A stretch of DNA of 64,000 bases from NCBI GenBank assembly GCA_973895155.1, contig OZ316898.1:6634001-6698000 (forward strand), read 5' to 3'. A program made the translations under genes and the position numbers. Positions 23,793 through 35,044 of this stretch are shown here, in pieces (the first letter of the stretch is position 1; every line of letters begins with the position of its first letter). A model generated the notes under the pieces. That model saw only the letters and a list, made by a program, of their open reading frames with translations. It did not search any database and was not told the DNA's origin. This DNA is from Marsupella aquatica. Its lineage: Eukaryota; Marchantiophyta.

Positions 23793-24533
23793 ATGCCTTC
23801 CAATTTCACGGGAGGCTACAACATTCATTTGGTCCCCCACCTTCTAGGTAGTTCTAACTACAAATCTTGGAAACGTAACATCAGTGCAACTATTCGTGCA
23901 TCCGGTGTCTGGAAATACATCGATGGCACTGCCATTGCTCCTATCCAACGCCCTGCCGAACTTGATTATGTTTTCCAAGAACGACTTGATACTCATGATC
24001 TTAAGGAAGCGCAGGCCAGGAACATAATTCTTTCCACTTGTTCCGAAAGCATTCAGTTCTCCCTCGATCATGCTACAACTGCTCAGGAATGCTGGACTAA
24101 CCTGGCTGATGCCTTCGCTTCTGAAGGAATTATCCAGAAATTTGACGTTTGGGCACATTATGCTAGAATGCTTTATAATGGAGAACCGATAGAAGAATAC
24201 TGCAATACGTATCGATCAACATTGGAGCGTGTTCAGAGTGTCGGTATTAAGCTTGATGATGACATCAAACCTTTACATTTTATAAGCAGTGTAGAACGTC
24301 ACTTTTCAAACTGGTCTTTCTCTAAGCGGGAGCAGATGCGCACTTCACCGAAGACACTTCCATCTCTTGCTGCTCTTATTCGTGACCTTACGGACGAATG
24401 TTGGCGATTGAATTTGGAACAGGACAATGCATTATCCTCTTCTGTTTTCCAACTCCAGACTACTTCTTCGTTTCCTAATCCTCCAGTGTTTCTCCGTCAC
24501 CTACCGTATCCTCATCTTCCAAGAAACCTTTGA
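23793..24533 (+). CDS. Copia Gag
   Basis: Capsid-type Gag. The frame is open upstream, but MPSNFTGGYNIHLVPHLLG at 23793 is the sensible start. Motifs include SSNYKSWKRNI, IDGTAIAPI, ARNIILSTCSESIQF, TTAQECWTNLADAF and YRSTLERVQSVG. The zinc knuckle (CIFCSIPGHRDDRC, CX2CX4HX4C) lies just downstream in the next frame, from about 24545. The Gag stop at 24531 is therefore probably the product of a single indel between about 24475 and 24530. A programmed frameshift is less likely, since copia elements usually have one ORF. Confidence 0.85.
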   Translation: MPSNFTGGYNIHLVPHLLGSSNYKSWKRNISATIRASGVWKYIDGTAIAPIQRPAELDYVFQERLDTHDLKEAQARNIILSTCSESIQFSLDHATTAQECWTNLADAFASEGIIQKFDVWAHYARMLYNGEPIEEYCNTYRSTLERVQSVGIKLDDDIKPLHFISSVERHFSNWSFSKREQMRTSPKTLPSLAALIRDLTDECWRLNLEQDNALSSSVFQLQTTSSFPNPPVFLRHLPYPHLPRNL

Positions 24534-27500
24534 AACGTGATACCTGTATTTTCTGTAGCATTCCTGGTCATAGAGATGATCGTTGTTTTTACAAACACAC
24601 ACATATCAGGCCTGAAGGCTGGCAACCTCATCCCAGCATTTTAAAACGATTACAGACCCGTGTCCCTGCTAATCGTTCTATACTCAGTGTTGCCTCTTCC
24701 TCCGTTCCTTCTGTCTCTACTAATACTCCGACACATCTTCATGATGAAGAGACTGTGGATCTTTTCTCTGGCAACCTCCATGTTGCATTTAATCATCAGT
24801 TAACCCCTGGTCTCCATCCTGACGTTTGGATTGCTGATTCGGGCGCTAGTCATCATTTTTGTAACAATCGCGCCAGTTTTACTACGTACACTCCTGATCC
24901 CCTTCCAATCAATACCGGTTCAGGATCTACTATTTCCCCTGGTCGAGGCTCAGTCGTCCTTCAAATACAGCAATCTGATGGTTCTTCCAAGGAAACAGAA
25001 CTTAGTAATGTTCGATACATGCCATCCAGTTTTCTTAACACCATTTCTGAAGATCTGCTTGAGCAATGCTGTATTTTTTGGAACGGTGAACTTCAGAAGT
25101 TCATTCACTCTCCTACCGGTGACGAGTTTGCTACCATCAAGAAACATAATGGCCTGAAGACTTTCACGATTTTACCAGTTACTCAGTTGGCAATATCTTC
25201 TCATTCACAGTCTGATGATATCAATATTTGGCATCGAAGATTGGCACACCTTCATCCGGCTGCCATTCATACTCTTCTTCAACGTCTTCATATTACACTT
25301 TCTGATTCTACTCCATTTCGACACTGTGAAGTATGTGCCTTGGCCAAGTCTGCTCGGATTATTTCACGATTTCCACACGCTCGTGCTACAGCCCCGTTTC
25401 AAAAGGTTCATTTCGATCTTTGCGGCAAAATTCCTACTCCTGGCATTGGTGACAAGCATTATTTTCTTGTCATTACTGATGATTTCTCTTGTAACCGGTG
25501 GACCACGACCTTGACTTACAAGAATGAGGCATTGGCGCTGATTCAAAAGTTTTTTCAAATGGTAACTACTCAATACAAATCTTCTATTCTTGAAGTCCAT
25601 CTTGATAATGGTCTTGAATTTGGCGGCAATCAGCTAAAGGATTTTTTGGAACACCAAGGCGTACACATTTTCAACTCTGCTCCCTATCATCACGAACAGA
25701 ACGGGATTGCTGAACGCGCCATTGGAGTTATTTCTGCTAAGGCCCGAGCCATGATGATTGACTCTCATCTTCCCAAATTACTTTGGCCAGAAGCGGTTCT
25801 GACGGCAACATACCTTGCTAATCACTCACCTACTTCTGTTAATCCTCTATCTGAGCCTCCTGCTTCTTGCCTTGCTACCGTTTTACACCTTCCTTACGTT
25901 TTCCGTTTTGACCGGCTTCATGTTTTTGGTGCCCTTGCCTATGTTCATATTCCTCCTGAGACTCGTCTCCGTGGTGACAAATTTATTGCTCGGGCCAAAA
26001 AAGGTTACTTCGTTGGTTATGCCACGAGTCAAAATTTTTGTATCTGGTTTCCACATAATTCCTCCATTATTCAATTCGCTTATGTGCATTTTGATGAAAC
26101 ATCTGAGCGTGATTCGTCTTTTCAAATTCCTAAGTCTACAGTTTCTTCTTCCCCTGATTATGTGGAGATTTTTGTCCCTTCTTTTGTTCCCCGACTTATT
26201 CGTCCGTCTGATAATCCTGACATTGGAACACCTCACCAATCACTTCTTCCCATTATTCCTCCTCCTCTTGGTACTCTGCCACTTGAGGAACTACATGCAG
26301 ATTTGCAGGCCACTCCCGTGATCACCCGTGTTTCTTCTCGATCCAATAAAGGTGTTCCTCCTGTTCGTTTTCGAGATACGTCTGTTATCTCTCAGCCTTC
26401 TCAGTTACTTCTACATCAACACCTTCTTATAAACACTCCGCCAACTCTCCTTTACTCTTATCATAGTGCATTGTTTTCCACTTTTCCCTCGGATGTTCCC
26501 AACACTCACACTCAAGCTATGGCAAGGCCCGATGCTGCTCACTGGAGAGAAGCTGAATTACGAGAAATCAATCAGCTCCACAAACTCAAAGTGGCTCATC
26601 TAGTACCACTACCTGCTGGTGCTCGTTTGTTACCATCCTGATGGGTCTACAATCTTAAGCGTGACGGACTTTACAAAGCACGTTTTGTTGTTCGAGGGGA
26701 TAAGCAACGTCCTGGAATTGATTACGATTCTACTTTTGCATCTGTTGTCCGGCCTGAGACTTTCCGCACTATTCTGGCACTAGTCACCATGCATAATTAT
26801 GAGGCTCATAGCTTTGACGTAGTCACGGCTTTTATCTATGCCTTACTGAAGTCACCGACACCAATATACGTCAGGCCTCCACCTGGATACGAGACATATG
26901 ATGCTAATGGTGCCATGCTTGTATGGCTACTTATTCAAGCTCTTTACGGTCTTCGACAATCTGCTCGAATGTGGTATCATGAGATTGTGGAATATGCCGC
27001 TACTTTTGGTTTCATACCACTTCCTTCTGATCCCTGTGTCCTACAAAATTCTGCTGGGGAGCTAATCGTCCTTTGGGTTGATGATTTAATTTTTGTCTCA
27101 CCAACCTTATCTGGAATCCATAACATTCGTGACAAGCTCACTGCTCGTTATGAACTCAGAGACCTTGGTGAGTTATCTGATTATCTGGGCATGACCATTA
27201 CCCGAGATCGTTCCCATGGCACTCTACATTTGGGTCAAGCGCCTTACACTCTTAAGATCCTGCAACGATTTCATCTTGATTCTAGTTTACCTCTTACTTT
27301 TCCAAGCACGGGTACTGATGATCTTGTTCCATCCACATCTCAAGCGACTGATAATGATAGGCAACGCTATCAATCTATGATTGGCTCCTTGCTTTATCTT
27401 GCAGTCTGGACTCGTCCCGACATTGCTGAACGGTGTTCCAAGCTTGGGCAATTTGCTCATAATCCGGATTTGACTCATGAAAGTGCACTTCGATCAGTTT

Positions 27501-28063
27501 TTCGATATCTCAATACCACTCGACAGCTGGGCCTCACTTTTGGTATCCACGATTTTTCTGGTTTGGAGATCCATTCTTTGGGATTTTCTGGATTTTCCGA
27601 CGCTTCTTTTGCAGACAATATCTCAGATCGAAAATCCACTAGCGGCTATCTTTTTAAACTTGGCGGTGGCTCTATTTCTTGGAAATCTCGAAAGCAACCG
27701 ATAACTGCAACGAGTTCTACTGAATCTGAATACTTAGCTTATTCTCTGGCTTGTAAAGAAGCGGTGTGGCTGCGCCAGTTACTTTTCGACTTATGTTATA
27801 CTCTGGCTGATGCCCAGCGTGTTATTCTCTATGGTGACAACCAACCGGCTATTTCTCTCACATACAATCCCGAGCATCATTTCCGCACTAAGCACATTGG
27901 AGTTCAGTGGCATTACATTCGTGAGCAAGTCAAAGATGGTGTGATTGAGATGAAATACCTATCTACTGCTCTTATGCCCGCAGATGGTTTCACAAAGCCC
28001 CTCCAAGGGCTTAAATTTGCTAGATTCGTAGAGATGCTAGCTTTACAGTCTTTGCCTTCGTAG
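24530..28063 (+). pseudogene. Copia Pol (protease, integrase, RT, RNase H) with one nonsense codon
   Basis: The frame at 24530-26641 carries the zinc knuckle, then protease (WIADSGASHH). Integrase follows with its HHCC finger (HRRLAHLHP ... CEVCALAK) and the DDE residues in HFDLCGK, HLDNGLEF and NGIAERAIG. A TGA at 26639-26641 sits where relatives have Lys before WVYxLK; the same frame resumes at once with WVYNLKRDG. RT (FDVVTAF, LYGLRQS, LWVDDLIF) and RNase H (SDASFADN, STSGYLF, STESEYLA, YGDNQPAI, RTKHIGVQWHYIRE) run to 28063. The RT box reads WVDD rather than the usual YVDD. Read as one unit the polyprotein is complete apart from that stop. The reported left edge is a TTG in open frame, not a true start. 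Confidence 0.92.
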
Positions 28064-28096
28064 CAGACATTCGTTTTTCAGAAGATCTGAGGGGTC

Positions 28097-28352
28097 TGTC
28101 GTTTACCTCTTTTGTCGATCTCCTGTTATCTTGACACCTGTTTTAGTTTAGACTCTACCCTACCCCAGGCGCGCCCCCACTGGCTTTTCACGTGGAGTTT
28201 TTTACTTTTCCCCTTCTGCCTTTTCCGGGGAAAAAATTTTGATGTCCATTTTGACATCTATTTGTTTTCTCCTTGAATGAAAGCAGTACGCATTATTTTC
28301 ATTCCATCTTTTGTGCAAGAGTTTTTACTGTCGATCACGACTGTCAATCACA
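28097..28352 (+). repeat. 3' LTR of copia element
   Basis: 256 bases, same ends as the 5' LTR. It is preceded by the purine-rich CTGAGGGGTC, a weak polypurine tract. Confidence 0.95.
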
Positions 28353-28357
28353 GTAAT

Positions 28358-30734
28358 TGTGAGGTCTTCATTTTCACAGAAAGCTTGTACCATGGCCTAT
28401 GCACCTACGTCACGTACTAGATTTCCTACCCAAATTCGAGTCTCCAAGCTGCGAAGATGGCCCCTTTGAATGGTCTCCGTCAAACTCTTGAAAGCTGTGA
28501 AATTTATTCCCTTGTTCATTCCTAGATTCAGTATTTGCAAATCAGGTAAAAAATCCAAGTCGGCCAGATTTACCAAAGCATCAACCGCCCTATTTCCCAA
28601 TTGATTGTCGTGGAGATTCAGCCACTTCAATGCCAATCCAGTCCCAGGGCCATTCAATAATGCATCTGCAAAGCGCCAGATTTGCTCCGAGTTGATCCAA
28701 CAGCCATCCAAGACGAGGGTTTTAAGAGAATTCGAAAAAAGCATGGGCACCAAAACCTCCACATCAACTCGATTCAACGCATTCTAGCTGAGGCGCAGTG
28801 ACGAAATATTCGGCAAGTTTCCAAAATTTGTTGCCCGAGTGAGAACCTCCCAGCCATCGACTCCATCAAGCACCCCGTTAGATAGTTCAAGATGCTGCAA
28901 GGCTTTGAAGCACCCACCTTTCAAAGCTACGTCCAATCGTTGATGTAGACTGCTCCGGGAAAGGTCCTCAAGACCTTCCATGCTCGTGATAGAAAATGCG
29001 CGCAGATGCGACATATAGCTCTCATTCCAGGCCGCTAAAATTGCCCTCACATCACATTCAAGAGTAAGCACACTGACACCAACTGCGGGGAAGGATCTTG
29101 TAAGCAGACTTGTGAACTGGCCAGTCATTAACCATCGTGCGAGATGAGCCCATCCCTCTGGTCTCTGACGCAAACCTTCGGATCATAGGACTTCTCAGAG
29201 GTAATTCTCAATTCTAGCGCCTCTACCGTTGAGCATCCACGGCTTTCAAGGATAGTTCCAAAACATTCCATTCGGGACCCAGCGCCATATCCACTCCCCG
29301 GCTGATAGTGTGGCAGATCCTGATTCCGATCTACTCGGTGCCCCTTCATATCGTCGACTTCAATTCTTTTAACACTGTAGTGTGTCACATTTGCCTCCGG
29401 AAGACCAGTGGAGTACTTATTAGTCACCTGCTGAGGACGGTACAGCACATGATACCACTCAGCTGGCAGCTTGGCACCATTTTCATCGTGGAGTCGCTCG
29501 AAGGCCTCTGCTGCAGAAGTATGTCGATTTCTCGACCAAATCAAAAGCTTCAAACTGGGATGGTGACCGCTTTCAATGATCTTCATCAAAGTCATTAGCG
29601 CACTTGAATCCAATGCCCAGTTCTCACTCAAAACCAAGTCCTGCAACTGAGCCAGCTTCTCTGAACAGACCAGACGTACCAAAGCAGCAAATCCCCTATC
29701 ATCCACCTCATTCTTGTGGAGATCGAGACGCTTCAACGCCACAGGACTCCTAGCGGCCTTCATTATTGCATGTGCAAAGCGCTCAACTTCCATTGCGTTG
29801 ATCCCACAACCATCCACGATGAGGTTCTCAAGAGGCGTCGACAGCAGGAATGGGACTAAGTCTGCCAGCTTAAGTCCTACGTTCCCGCTCAACCTGAGAG
29901 ATGTTAGATTTGGCAACTTTCCAGATTCTATCTCCCGAATGAAAACCTTCCAGCAATCCGAATCAGAAAGGACGTTGTTGGATAAATGGTACCTATTAAC
30001 AGATAAATCGAGATGTTCCAAGCTTTTGAAGCACCCGCTTTTCAAAACTGCCCCCAAAGTTTGCGACAGATCGCGTCGGATATATGAGCTTTGCATGTGA
30101 AGGAAAATGACTTGATCGGGAAAAAACGACCACCGCATATGATTGAAAATGACCGCAAATCTGAAATATATCCAGCCTTCAAGGCACCTAAAACCGCACC
30201 GACTGTACACGCGGGGAGGGATAGTGTACGCAGGTTTGTGAACCGGCCAAATTCTAACGCTTCTGCTAGATCTGCACTTCCCTTATTTCCCAGAGAACCT
30301 ACCCGGGAACCCGGCTCCCTCAAGGCCATTGTAATCCCAATTCTGAGTGTCTTTAGCCTCGACAATCGACCGCTTCCAAGGACAGGCCTCAAGTCGTCCA
30401 TTCCGATGGCTTCCGTTTGGAATTTCCTCCCTAAAGGAGCCTCTACGGGAGCTTGAGGAAGATCCAACTCCATATGCTCAATTTGAGAGACATCGATGCG
30501 AGCCAAAATCTGCATTATGTACTGCCACTCATCCGCATCGAGCGATTTCTTGATTCTGAAGTGTGAATTTGAATGTCTGTAAGAAGCCAAATCCTTCAAA
30601 GGCCCTGAATCCCAGTCTACAGATACACCTCGAGAAAAGTATTGACCAAATTTCTCTAGATAAAACTCCCAGTTATCCCTTCCTTGTTGGCTTCCATATT
30701 CCCTCCAATTCGAATCTTCGACCCAAAACTCCAT
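28358..30734 (-). pseudogene. LRR half of decayed ROCO gene (copy A)
   Basis: Minus strand from an ATG at 30734 (MEFWVEDSNW), the counterpart of the intact gene's MDYWIEDSNW. Pieces in changing frames (30734-30042, 30210-29128, 29173-28784, 28777-28397) carry leucine-rich repeats such as LKRLDLHKNEVDDRGFAALVRL and LKWLNLHDNQLGNRAVDALVNL. One frameshift, a T missing near 30094, is specific to this copy: copy B (42500-44013) has TTTT where this has TTT. More shifts lie near 29150 and 28780. It runs up to the copia insertion and resumes beyond it as the Roc fragment at 23376-22893. Confidence 0.92.
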
Positions 30735-31969
30735 TCACAAGATTGACCTGTGACCAAGCTGGGGGACAAATCCAAACGTGTCCACTCCTTCCGGAAAAAA
30801 GAGTTGTCGAAACTCAACTCTCCAAAGCTGGCCGTCGCTCAATCAAAAGCTTGGACAATCTGCACTCGATTGACTCAAGTCACTAAAGTAGTACCATGGC
30901 ACACGAGAACAATGACTCAAAATCTCGAAAGCTAGTAAGCAGACAGCATCCAGAATCACTATCTTCCCGCTTAGTCTTCTCCTGGAGAAACGTACCATCT
31001 CTGTTGGTTACAAAACGCTCCCAAGCTAGAGCGTCGGCAGCAAACCCGACGTTAACTTTAGTTTTCTGCCGACGTTAACTTTTCTTAACGTCGTCTGTTC
31101 GATCGCTAGTACATTTCGACTCACTGAGATGAATTCTTTCTAATTTTCCGAATCCCTCAGAACAAGAGCAGCCCAACAAGAGCAGCCCCAGTGCCACAAT
31201 CTTCTCCGGGCATGATGATTGAGTTTCCTAAAATTTGCCTCCCTCGTCTTCTATGAAGCTCCGTGGTGGAGAAGTTTTTGTCTCCCGCGGCTTCTCCGAA
31301 GCTCCGGTAGTTGAGCCGTGTAAGTCAAAGCTCCGTCAAGGAGTGGAGAGACACTATGATTGGATTGGATTGGATTGATTATCATTTTTTACTAATTTTA
31401 GGGGAATATTTTGTCGTTGCATATGTGGCATGACGAACTTCGTTTTAAGGTCGATGACTACTCCGTCGTAGATTTCCGAGAAGCCGTGTTTTACCTAGAC
31501 CTCCGCGACCTTTGCAGGTAGTTGAACTGGCAGAAGTCCCTCGCCTGATTTAGCTATTCTCCATCACTCGGCTGCCCATTTGCCACCGACCCCTCGATGT
31601 GGTTGGAGCTTGCAAGAATATACATTCCACACGGAAGTGAATTTGATACATTTCGCCAACTGCTTTTGGAGCCCTCGAAGACTCTGTACGAGAAGCACAG
31701 AAGCAGTCGTGTAGATAAACATGTATGCATGCAAAACCTGAAGCGAAACCCTTCCAATACATGTGAATTGCGTTGTCTTTTCCATCTTGGTGTGAATTCA
31801 ATGGAGGAATAGAGCATAATTCACGGAGTACAGTGACGATGACGTACGTAAAGCAGCACTAGTTCTGTAAGAGCCACTGACTTTCCGCTGGAAGATAATA
31901 ATTCATTTAGGGAGAAGGTGTCCTTTATCTGTTTGGTTATACAGTTATAGATGTAGCAATCATATATCT
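30735..31969. other. Upstream region of decayed ROCO copy A
   Basis: 30735-31000 resembles 40589-40860, the region upstream of the intact ROCO gene (shared CCACTCCTTC.GGAAA, ACACGAGAACAAT.ACTCA, GTAGTAAGCAGAC-like blocks), so promoter sequence was duplicated too. The 60-90 codon frames around 31550-31817 overlap each other and are conserved only because unit 2 copies them. I see no gene here. Confidence 0.6.
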
Positions 31970-33053
31970 TCGAAGCAGGAACTCTTCAGAATTAACAAAG
32001 TGATGAGCGTGGAAGTGCTGCACATCAACATGGACAGTTCAATGTTGGGATGAAATTTGTGAAACTGGGTCTCAAAGTTTTTCCACCCTTCTTGGACGCC
32101 TGAAAATCCCATCTACCATGATTTCTATGCTTTCAAGTGGCTCACAATTCCAAACCTGTCTTCAAGCCAATATAGTTCCTTTCAAGAGTGTCACCAGTTC
32201 TTTTGATGGATTCCCCATTCTATTGAAGTTCTACTGACCTTCCAAGTTAAACTCCTTACTTACACAGCTGTTTTCAGGAACGCAGTCATCAACTGTACAA
32301 TATACAGTTCCAGTGAAGGGATAGCGACGACATGCTTTCAAGCCAGGCCTGGAGGAAATAATCCTGCAGCCAAAAAGTTGATTGGACACATCATTTGTAG
32401 AGCTTCATAAGCCATTTTAGGCACTGATTAAGTCACAAAGCGACAAGAGGCTGACTGCAGAAGCAATAACGAAGTACAGACGTGGCATCCATCAACAATG
32501 CAAAGGTAGACGAGACTGAGACGCAATGGTCGGTGCAGAGATACGTATCCTTGGCTAAAGACTTACCAAGGCAATAAGCAAGTGTTCTATCGTAGACTTT
32601 AAGTCCACATGTTGACCTGGAAAGAAGACGTCCTTTCGGGCTTTCCATCTTAGCAAAATAAATTGGTGATGTTACCCTTGTTCTTTTACTACTCCAGAAT
32701 TACACCTAGAGAATCCTCGCCGGTGAGTTAAGAACGCCGCCTGCAGCAAGGAAGATCTAGACCAGTAGAGAACGTTGGAATTATTGTGCTTGGGCCAAGT
32801 TCCTCGTATATACTGATCTCTCTGCTACCCTTTATATGCGGCAGAGAGGAAAGAAAAAGCATTTCACTGTCAACAGCGCGAAAGTTTGTTTACTGACGCC
32901 AAGTGAGTTCAATACCCCGTCCGAATATTTGGTGGATTATAAAACTTATTTCAAAGTTGACAAGGGGAGAAAATCAAGATTTACGAGCCTTTCTTCCACA
33001 GCATATTACACTTGGCGAACACTGAATTGAGAACGCACCTCTAATCTAAAAAT
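31970..33053 (-). other. Copy of the SPHK 3' flank
   Basis: Collinear on the minus strand with about 19640-20722 downstream of SPHK. A 72-codon frame at 32648-32433 (MESPKGRLLSRSTCG...) and a 64-codon plus frame near 32836 are open but unrecognised. The pieces are also in unit 2. I give it no gene status. Confidence 0.8.
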
Positions 33054-34500
33054 ATCGTACACTCAACACAGAACCTGATGATCTGCACCAACGATTGCTT
33101 GATCTATGATAAAATTCAGCACATGACTAGCTCTTTCATTACACGAAAGGAGGAACCAGTATTGTTGCAAGACCTTTCTCTATAGTCACATCGATTGTTG
33201 GGCCATAAAGCATTGGGTCTTCGCTCCCATCACAATAAGCACCTTGCTCTCTTCCCAGGATTTCTCCGTCAAGGTCCACAAAACCACCTTGCATTGAGCC
33301 TCCTTCTATCCCTCCTGGGGCCAGGCGAAAGGCCTTTTCATGAACTTCGGTCTCCTCTAGACCTATGACTGGATCTCCGATGTTCTCTGATCCTGCTGCT
33401 GGAATGTAGGCGAGGCTGCCACTATAGTACCAAAAGAGTCGAATATATGCCTGTCATTGACATATATTGGAATGAGGGTGGAAATCCTGTCTACACAAGT
33501 TTGACAGCCGTATCTAGAACATCCAAAGTTCATCCCACAGCTCTTTCAAACCCTCGCCCTTTGCTTTGCTGATATAAGAAGTGATATGCGCCTAATTTGA
33601 AAATCCAGGGCATTTTATGGCTAAGATTACTATCTTCATCAAAGCTAAGTGAGACTCTATCGTGTCATATGTAACTCCTTAAACTGTGTAATTTGTTGCA
33701 ACCAATTGCCGTCCGTGTCAACAGACTAAAAGCAAGAGTGCCGCGAAACACGCAAGGACTTTATCATATAGCTTTAGAAAACAGACTCTTTACCTGAAGA
33801 TCACTTCGAAGACCACCAAGGTATCTATGCTTTTCCGAATCGAAGCCAACATCGCTGACAAATCCTAAAACAACCGTCACGCCGACAAGTGGTCTGTAAA
33901 ATGGACTATGATACTTGACTTCCACTTGTATACAAGTGGCAACATCTAGTGCCTGCATCTGACCTGAACAAGACAAGACAACTTATCAGGTAGGCACTGT
34001 CGAATGTTCATAGACTATTCTTCGACGCAGCAGAAAGATCTTCTCACACTATTTACTTAAAATTTCATAAAATAGCTGCACCTGGATTCTACTATTGTCG
34101 ACAAAATACGACCTACAGTGGGACTCCCAGCGAAGTATGAAGGGCCAACAGGCACCTCGAACGGTACGAAAAGTTACACTCGCAGCATTATATTCTTCAT
34201 TTCCAGCTTCTAAATAGATCTTGCCATTCCATTCCCTGTCCCTGTAGCAGGAGAAGTCAGTGGTTTGCATCAGTACTGGGCAGCAACAACAAGCAGCAAG
34301 AGAAATCTATTGCATTTTGCCAACACATTACCATTTCAACAATAGATGAAAAAGTAGAAACGAAAATGGTACCACAATCGCACGTAATAGTTCCCAAGAT
34401 ATGTCCAATCGCCTTAGTTTGGGAATCAACGGAATTTAAGATCAATTCAATTCAGATCAAGGAGTTTGGGATTCGCGAAACACCATTTTCACGAACTGCA
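33054..34500 (-). pseudogene. Rearranged sphingosine kinase pseudogene A
   Basis: The minus strand matches SPHK from intron 4 to the stop codon. Intron 4 sequence is at about 34500-34260, exon 5 about 34250-34150, exon 6 about 33960-33905, exon 7 about 33860-33790, exon 8 (5' part) about 33455-33335, fused directly to exon 10 at about 33335-33155. Exon 9, the 3' part of exon 8 and two introns are missing. Exon 5 has a one-base deletion that makes a TAG. Most of intron 6 is deleted. Retained intron 4 and 7 sequence shows duplication at DNA level, not by retroposition. The catalytic N-terminal exons are absent. Confidence 0.93.
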
Positions 34501-35044
34501 CTCTTACAAAACTCATCCTGAAAAAGGTGTGTGAACAAGTGCGAGACTGCATTCAACTGTCTGGGAGAAAAGCAGAATCTAAAGGAAGACCCGAGTGAAG
34601 TTGAGTTGCACTCAAGATGATCAAATAGTTGGAGAACTGGAGACAATGGGTCACGTTTACCTGCCAAGTGGAAAGTGCGCATTCGTTACTGCCGGAGAAG
34701 ATCCCTTCTCGGTTGTGACATGAGCAGTGCAATCGATCTTCCATCATGGCTCAGTCTCTTTATCCTCTGTTACTGAAATCCTCTCCACAGTTTGCGAGTC
34801 TAAAGCAACGAACTCCTATTTGGCATGCCAAACCAATCCAGACGTCTCTAGTAGGGGGCCAGTCAATTCACATGGTTCCTAGAAATTATTGCACAATCAT
34901 TTCCTCTGACAAACTACCAGATTGAGGAAGCTCAATCCCATCAAGAAATACGCTGTGTACCGATTGCAACCTTCCCAACTCCGATTCTCACAATTTTAAC
35001 ATCAGGACATTCCAATCGAGACTCGCTGGAGCAAGCTACCTTGA
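34501..35044. other. Intergenic between SPHK pseudogene A and the ROCO gene
   Basis: No coding sequence recognised. The part near 35044 is the 3' end region of the minus-strand ROCO gene; the rest may be diverged SPHK intron. Confidence 0.4.

Larger units (their letters stand above)
23382..28352 (+). mobile_element. Nearly intact Ty1/copia LTR retrotransposon
   Basis: A 4971-bp element flanked by the 5-bp duplication GTAAT (23377-23381 and 28353-28357). LTRs at 23382-23638 and 28097-28352 differ at about five positions plus small indels, so the insertion is fairly young. A primer-binding site (GGTTATGGGCC) starts right after the 5' LTR at 23639. Gag starts at 23793. Pol carries zinc knuckle, protease, integrase, reverse transcriptase and RNase H in the copia order. 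Two lesions are visible: a gag-to-pol frameshift near 24480-24530 and an in-frame TGA at 26639. It sits in the decayed ROCO gene (copy A), in the opposite orientation. Confidence 0.96.
29215..33053. repeat. Segmental duplication, unit 1
   Basis: Almost identical in sequence, order and orientation to 42500-46274. Includes the 5' LRR part of decayed ROCO copy A, its upstream region and the SPHK 3'-flank-like segment. The right edge is where unit 2 is broken by the 14.8 kb insertion. The left edge at 29215 is a true duplication or deletion boundary. Confidence 0.93.

Noticed and set aside
31550-31817. Conserved 70-90 codon frames present in both units
   Set aside because: Several overlapping frames on both strands are equally conserved because the units are recent duplicates; that gives no evidence of coding.
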